A DNA stretch of 34,641 bases from CAG-390 sp045544735 (GTDB lineage Bacteria; Bacillota; Clostridia; Oscillospirales; CAG-272): contig JAZPZM010000141.1 in assembly GCA_045544735.1 (NCBI GenBank), forward strand, positions 1 through 34,641, written 5' to 3'. The notes beneath the pieces are model-generated. The model was not told the origin of the DNA and did not search any database. It worked only from the letters and a program-made list of their open reading frames with translations. Of this stretch, positions 31,976-34,641 are shown one piece after another. Made by a program: the position numbers and the translations under genes. Position 1 is the stretch's first letter; every line of letters begins with the position of its first letter.

Positions 31976-34132
31976 TTAGGAGTTAGTAGGCTTATCCTTG
32001 ATATCTGTCAGGTAGCCGGGGGTTTCCTCGGTATCTACGCGAGCGTAGGTCTTGTTAAGGACATCTACATCTTCTACACCTTCGGTTGCATCGATTTTAG
32101 CAATAGTTGTGCCCTTGCCGCCGGCAAGCGAGGAACAACCGCTAAACATTTCTCTTGAGGATTTTTCTTGGTCTGTTCCAATCTCCGTTTCCGGAATTTG
32201 CGACAAATTCCAACCATCGCCAACATAAATAGTTGTAAGTGAATTGGCACCTACGAACATTTTAGTTGCTTGGGTAAGATTCACAGTTTCCCAGCCACTC
32301 AAATCAAGCACCGTCAGCGCATAACAATTATGGAACATATATGCCATATTTTTTGCATTGCTAACATTCCAATTTTTTACATCTACATTTTTTAAAGCAA
32401 CGCAATATCCAAACATGTTTTCAAAAACAGCAAAGCCGCCAACGTTCCAAGCGCCTATTTCAAGAGTTTCCAAATTCGTGCAACCGTAGAACATTTTGAG
32501 CATCGTCCTTTCATTGCCGCCGATTATCTCGTTACCATCGATTTTACCGAAGTTCCAAGAGTTAAGATCCAACGAAGTGAGTGCTTTACATCCATAAAAC
32601 ATATCCGTCATATTTTCAGCTTTGGCAACGTTCCAGCCGCTGAGATTGAGCGAGGTCAACTTCGAATTGCTATGAGACATGAAGGACTGAAACGTTGTAA
32701 CATTGCTAACGTCCCAGTCGGAAAGATCCAGTGAAGTAAGACTATTGCAGTTAAAGAACATCTGTTTCATCGTTGTGACATTGCCAACATCCCAACCTAC
32801 AAGATTCAAAGAACTAATGGACTCGCATCGGTCAAACATATATGACATATCTGTTACTTGCGAAACATTCCATTTGCTGACATCCAAACCGTCGATCGCT
32901 CTACATGAGAAAAACATACAATACATATCCGTAACGTTGCTCGTGATCCAGTTTGAAACGTTCAAATCGGTTAACGCCGGGCTTCCGCGGAACATATTCC
33001 TCATGCTCTTCGTACGGCTTACGTCCATATTGCTTGTGTCGACCTTCGTCAACGAGGTCATTTCTCGGAACAGCCCATTGCTATCCTTGGGGGTATAGAT
33101 CTCGCTGTCCGCAAGGACGTAAATATCGTATTTACCCGCGTCGTTTTTGACGTAGTAGGAGTAAACGGCAACGTCCTGTTCAGAGCCTATAAAAGTAGGA
33201 TTATATTTGCTTGTAATGTTTTTGTAATCCTTATTCAAGCCGAAGGTCACGGTGCTTACGTCGGCTGTGATCTTCTTGTCCTCGCTCTCCTCGCCGTTGA
33301 GGTAATGCAGCGCAGTCTTGAGATTAACGCCCGTTTCGAAGGTGAGGTCCTTGAAGGGGATTTCGTCACCAAAGCCCTCGTCTACAGCCTCCTCGGCAGT
33401 TTCAAAGCCTACTTTCTGTATGCCCTGCACGAATACGGATATCTCGTACTTTGCGCCAAACGCCAAAACATCGTCGTTCGTGGCGGTGGGGTCAAGCACG
33501 ATCTGCGAAAGGCTGATAGTGGTGAATTGCTTCGGCTCCAGAATGGGCTGATAGGTAGCGGAAGCAATAAAGTACTTGCCGCCATTTGTGCTCGTTGCAA
33601 GTGCGGGGTTCCACTCCCACTTCCATTCGGATGCGGTGTCGTTGAGGTTTATATGTATCATATCCTGAAAGCGTGTGAAGGAGGTGTAGTTTCCTGCCTC
33701 AAACGCGAAGAATACGCGGACGTAAGCAGGGCTCTTGCCCACGTTTTCAACGAACACCATCTTATCGACCTCGTTATTAACGTCGGCTGGCTCCCATATA
33801 GCAGAGGTATAACCCGACTTTATCGGATTCCCGTCCTTATCCACGTCCCACTTGACGGTAGCGCCCTTCGTGTCGTAGTCAAAGCCTTCCCCCAACACTG
33901 CGGGAAGCAACGGCTTGTTGTCATTGAATTTCTGAACCTGCGCCTCCTCACTCGCGTTCGGCGTATCAACGCTGACGCGCTCGTACTCGCGCAGCTCGAT
34001 ATCTACGGGGCCGATAGTCATTTTATTAGAGACAGCCGCTGTATCCGTAAGGTACGCCACCGTTATGCCGATGGCAATAGCTGCGATCATTATGATGGCT
34101 GCGATGCCCAGAACAATGTTTTTAAGTTTCAT
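31976..34132 (-). CDS. P1: SipW-type signal, TasA-like domain, 11 DUF285 repeats; first gene of the array
   Basis: This 718-residue protein has a signal peptide ending GITVAYLTDT (about 30) and a TasA-like module to about 245 (KMTIGPVDIELREYER, DKMVFVENVGKSPAYVRVFFAFEAGNY, SLSQIVLD, FVQGIQ). It differs most from P2-P6 and is nearer in style to P8-P10 (for example, LEYER/REYER rather than VEFER). Eleven DUF285 repeats run from about 350 to 666; one carries an insertion (GKIDGNEIIGGNER), one ends FMSHS, and the last has the QIPE...EKSS insertion also found in P8. The cap is YARVDTEETPGYLT with a charged tail ending KPTNS. The ribosome binding site is AAAGGG 7 bases from the ATG. It has its own promoter and leader hairpin. 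Confidence 0.88.
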   Translation of the reverse strand: MKLKNIVLGIAAIIMIAAIAIGITVAYLTDTAAVSNKMTIGPVDIELREYERVSVDTPNASEEAQVQKFNDNKPLLPAVLGEGFDYDTKGATVKWDVDKDGNPIKSGYTSAIWEPADVNNEVDKMVFVENVGKSPAYVRVFFAFEAGNYTSFTRFQDMIHINLNDTASEWKWEWNPALATSTNGGKYFIASATYQPILEPKQFTTISLSQIVLDPTATNDDVLAFGAKYEISVFVQGIQKVGFETAEEAVDEGFGDEIPFKDLTFETGVNLKTALHYLNGEESEDKKITADVSTVTFGLNKDYKNITSKYNPTFIGSEQDVAVYSYYVKNDAGKYDIYVLADSEIYTPKDSNGLFREMTSLTKVDTSNMDVSRTKSMRNMFRGSPALTDLNVSNWITSNVTDMYCMFFSCRAIDGLDVSKWNVSQVTDMSYMFDRCESISSLNLVGWDVGNVTTMKQMFFNCNSLTSLDLSDWDVSNVTTFQSFMSHSNSKLTSLNLSGWNVAKAENMTDMFYGCKALTSLDLNSWNFGKIDGNEIIGGNERTMLKMFYGCTNLETLEIGAWNVGGFAVFENMFGYCVALKNVDVKNWNVSNAKNMAYMFHNCYALTVLDLSGWETVNLTQATKMFVGANSLTTIYVGDGWNLSQIPETEIGTDQEKSSREMFSGCSSLAGGKGTTIAKIDATEGVEDVDVLNKTYARVDTEETPGYLTDIKDKPTNS

Positions 34133-34171
34133 AGCTGATCCCTTTCAAAGCAAGACAATATCAATTTCAGC

Positions 34172-34197
34172 CCTTGTACCTTCGCCAAGGTACAAGG
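34172..34197 (-). promoter_or_regulatory. Leader hairpin of P1
   Basis: An 11-bp stem (CCTTGTACCTT 34172-34182 with AAGGTACAAGG 34187-34197) and 4-base loop in the 5' leader. There is no T-run after it, so it could stabilise the transcript or bind a regulator. The P8 leader lacks it. Confidence 0.6.
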
Positions 34198-34201
34198 ACG
34201 G

Positions 34202-34214
34202 CATTATTACAATT
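34202..34214 (-). promoter_or_regulatory. Conserved 13-base initial-transcript element before P1
   Basis: AATTGTAATAATG on the minus strand, 10 bases below the -10 box, identical in sequence and distance to the copy at 17846-17858. Confidence 0.6.
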
Positions 34215-34224
34215 ACTCAGCATT

Positions 34225-34253
34225 ATAATAACATATTTTAACACGCGTGTCAA
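34225..34253 (-). promoter_or_regulatory. Promoter of the P1-P7 unit
   Basis: TTGACA (34248-34253), 17-base spacer, TATTAT (34225-34230) on the minus strand. An overlapping TATAAT has a 20-base spacing and is less likely. The block 34248-34273 is shared with the P8 promoter. Confidence 0.8.
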
Positions 34254-34273
34254 GTTCTACGAATAAATTTGTA

Positions 34274-34641
34274 ATAATATAAGTTAAATTGATACAAACT
34301 TTATAGTTTAATAATATAATACACGTTTTCCAAAAGCTTGCAATATGCGGTAAACGCTTGATTCCGGAAAGTAGCACAACACGTTTGCCGCTCATACGGA
34401 TAGTTTTTCAGCCGCAAAATAAAAAATGAGGAAGTGCGTTTTTTTGCCTCACTTTCACCGCATCAGAGCTTAATTCCGCCGATTTTTGCCTTTCAAAAGA
34501 AAGCAAAATTGGCTGATTTTTGGGCATTTTTGTTAAAAAAATAACAAACTTTTGGGGATATTGGCGGGTTAAAATCGAGGATTTTTATCTATTCTCTCAC
34601 CTGCCAACGTTCATTTAAACGGCAAGGGGCCGTCTCATTTA
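34274..34641. other. Right-edge region without a recognisable gene
   Basis: No convincing ORF is present. It is A/T-rich up to about 34330. Two hairpins lie further right: a bulged TTTTGCCTTTC/GAAAGCAAAA stem near 34484-34506, and TTTGTTA/TAACAAA at 34529-34548. Pieces such as AATTCCGCC and GGCGGGTT could pair over a longer range. It may be a structured RNA or the far 3' flank of a gene beyond the window. Confidence 0.5.
34421..34451 (-). terminator. Possible weak terminator for a gene beyond the right edge
   Basis: On the minus strand TGAGG (34447-34451) can pair with CCTCA (34427-34431), followed by six T. The stem is only 5 bp, so this is tentative. Confidence 0.35.

Noticed and set aside
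11034..34132. Sortase-anchored or S-layer proteins
   Set aside because: No LPxTG-like motif, C-terminal hydrophobic helix or SLH repeat was found in any of the ten proteins.
34213..34395. 60-codon minus-strand frame before P1
   Set aside because: It covers the P1 promoter, has no ribosome binding site, and its composition follows the A/T-rich DNA.

Overview
The window looks like chromosomal DNA of a Gram-positive, Clostridia-type member of the Firmicutes, probably from an animal gut. I infer this from near-consensus sigma-A promoters (TTGACA, 17 bp, TATAAT), GGAGG-type ribosome binding sites, an ECF-type vitamin transporter component under a cobalamin riboswitch, and a large set of secreted proteins with SipW-type signal peptides and BspA-like (DUF285) leucine-rich repeats. 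I cannot name a species. No rRNA, tRNA, phage, transposase or CRISPR was seen.

Bases 1-11,030 are ordinary metabolic DNA. On the minus strand a glycoside hydrolase family 2 gene is followed by a ZIP metal transporter that runs off the left edge. Next are a membrane protein with three zinc ribbons (minus); a cobalamin riboswitch driving a DUF4430 protein and an ECF S component (plus); a cysteine synthase (minus), divergent from a membrane-anchored protein with a degenerate M23/LytM domain (plus); an unusual array of small hairpins; the threonine-degradation operon tdh-kbl (minus); and an unrecognised 279-residue protein (minus).

Bases 11,034-34,132 hold ten consecutive paralogous genes, all on the minus strand, encoding 649-774 residue proteins. 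Each has a SipW-type signal peptide, a TasA/camelysin-like beta domain of about 200 residues, a linker module, 9-14 DUF285 repeats each usually ending in MFxxC, and a C-terminal cap usually ending GYLT or GYFT. None has a sortase motif, SLH domain or C-terminal membrane anchor. I number them P1 (34,132, first transcribed) to P10 (11,034).

The array appears to be two transcription units. P1-P7 start from a promoter at 34,225-34,253 and end at an intrinsic terminator at 18,000-18,029. P8-P10 start from a related promoter at 17,869-17,897 and end at a terminator at 10,992-11,019. The two promoters share a 26-base block covering -35 and upstream, and an identical 13-base element at the same distance below -10. 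Within the units every gene junction carries a GGTCGGG/CCCGACC hairpin, and almost every one also has a longer palindrome with GGTGAGA arms. The P1/P2 junction holds a second hairpin and a stretch resembling a paralog 3' flank, probably the scar of a deleted eleventh copy. The most interesting content is this amplified, co-regulated family: a candidate surface-fibre or adhesin system whose paralogs seem to recombine. Its processing peptidase would have to be encoded elsewhere.
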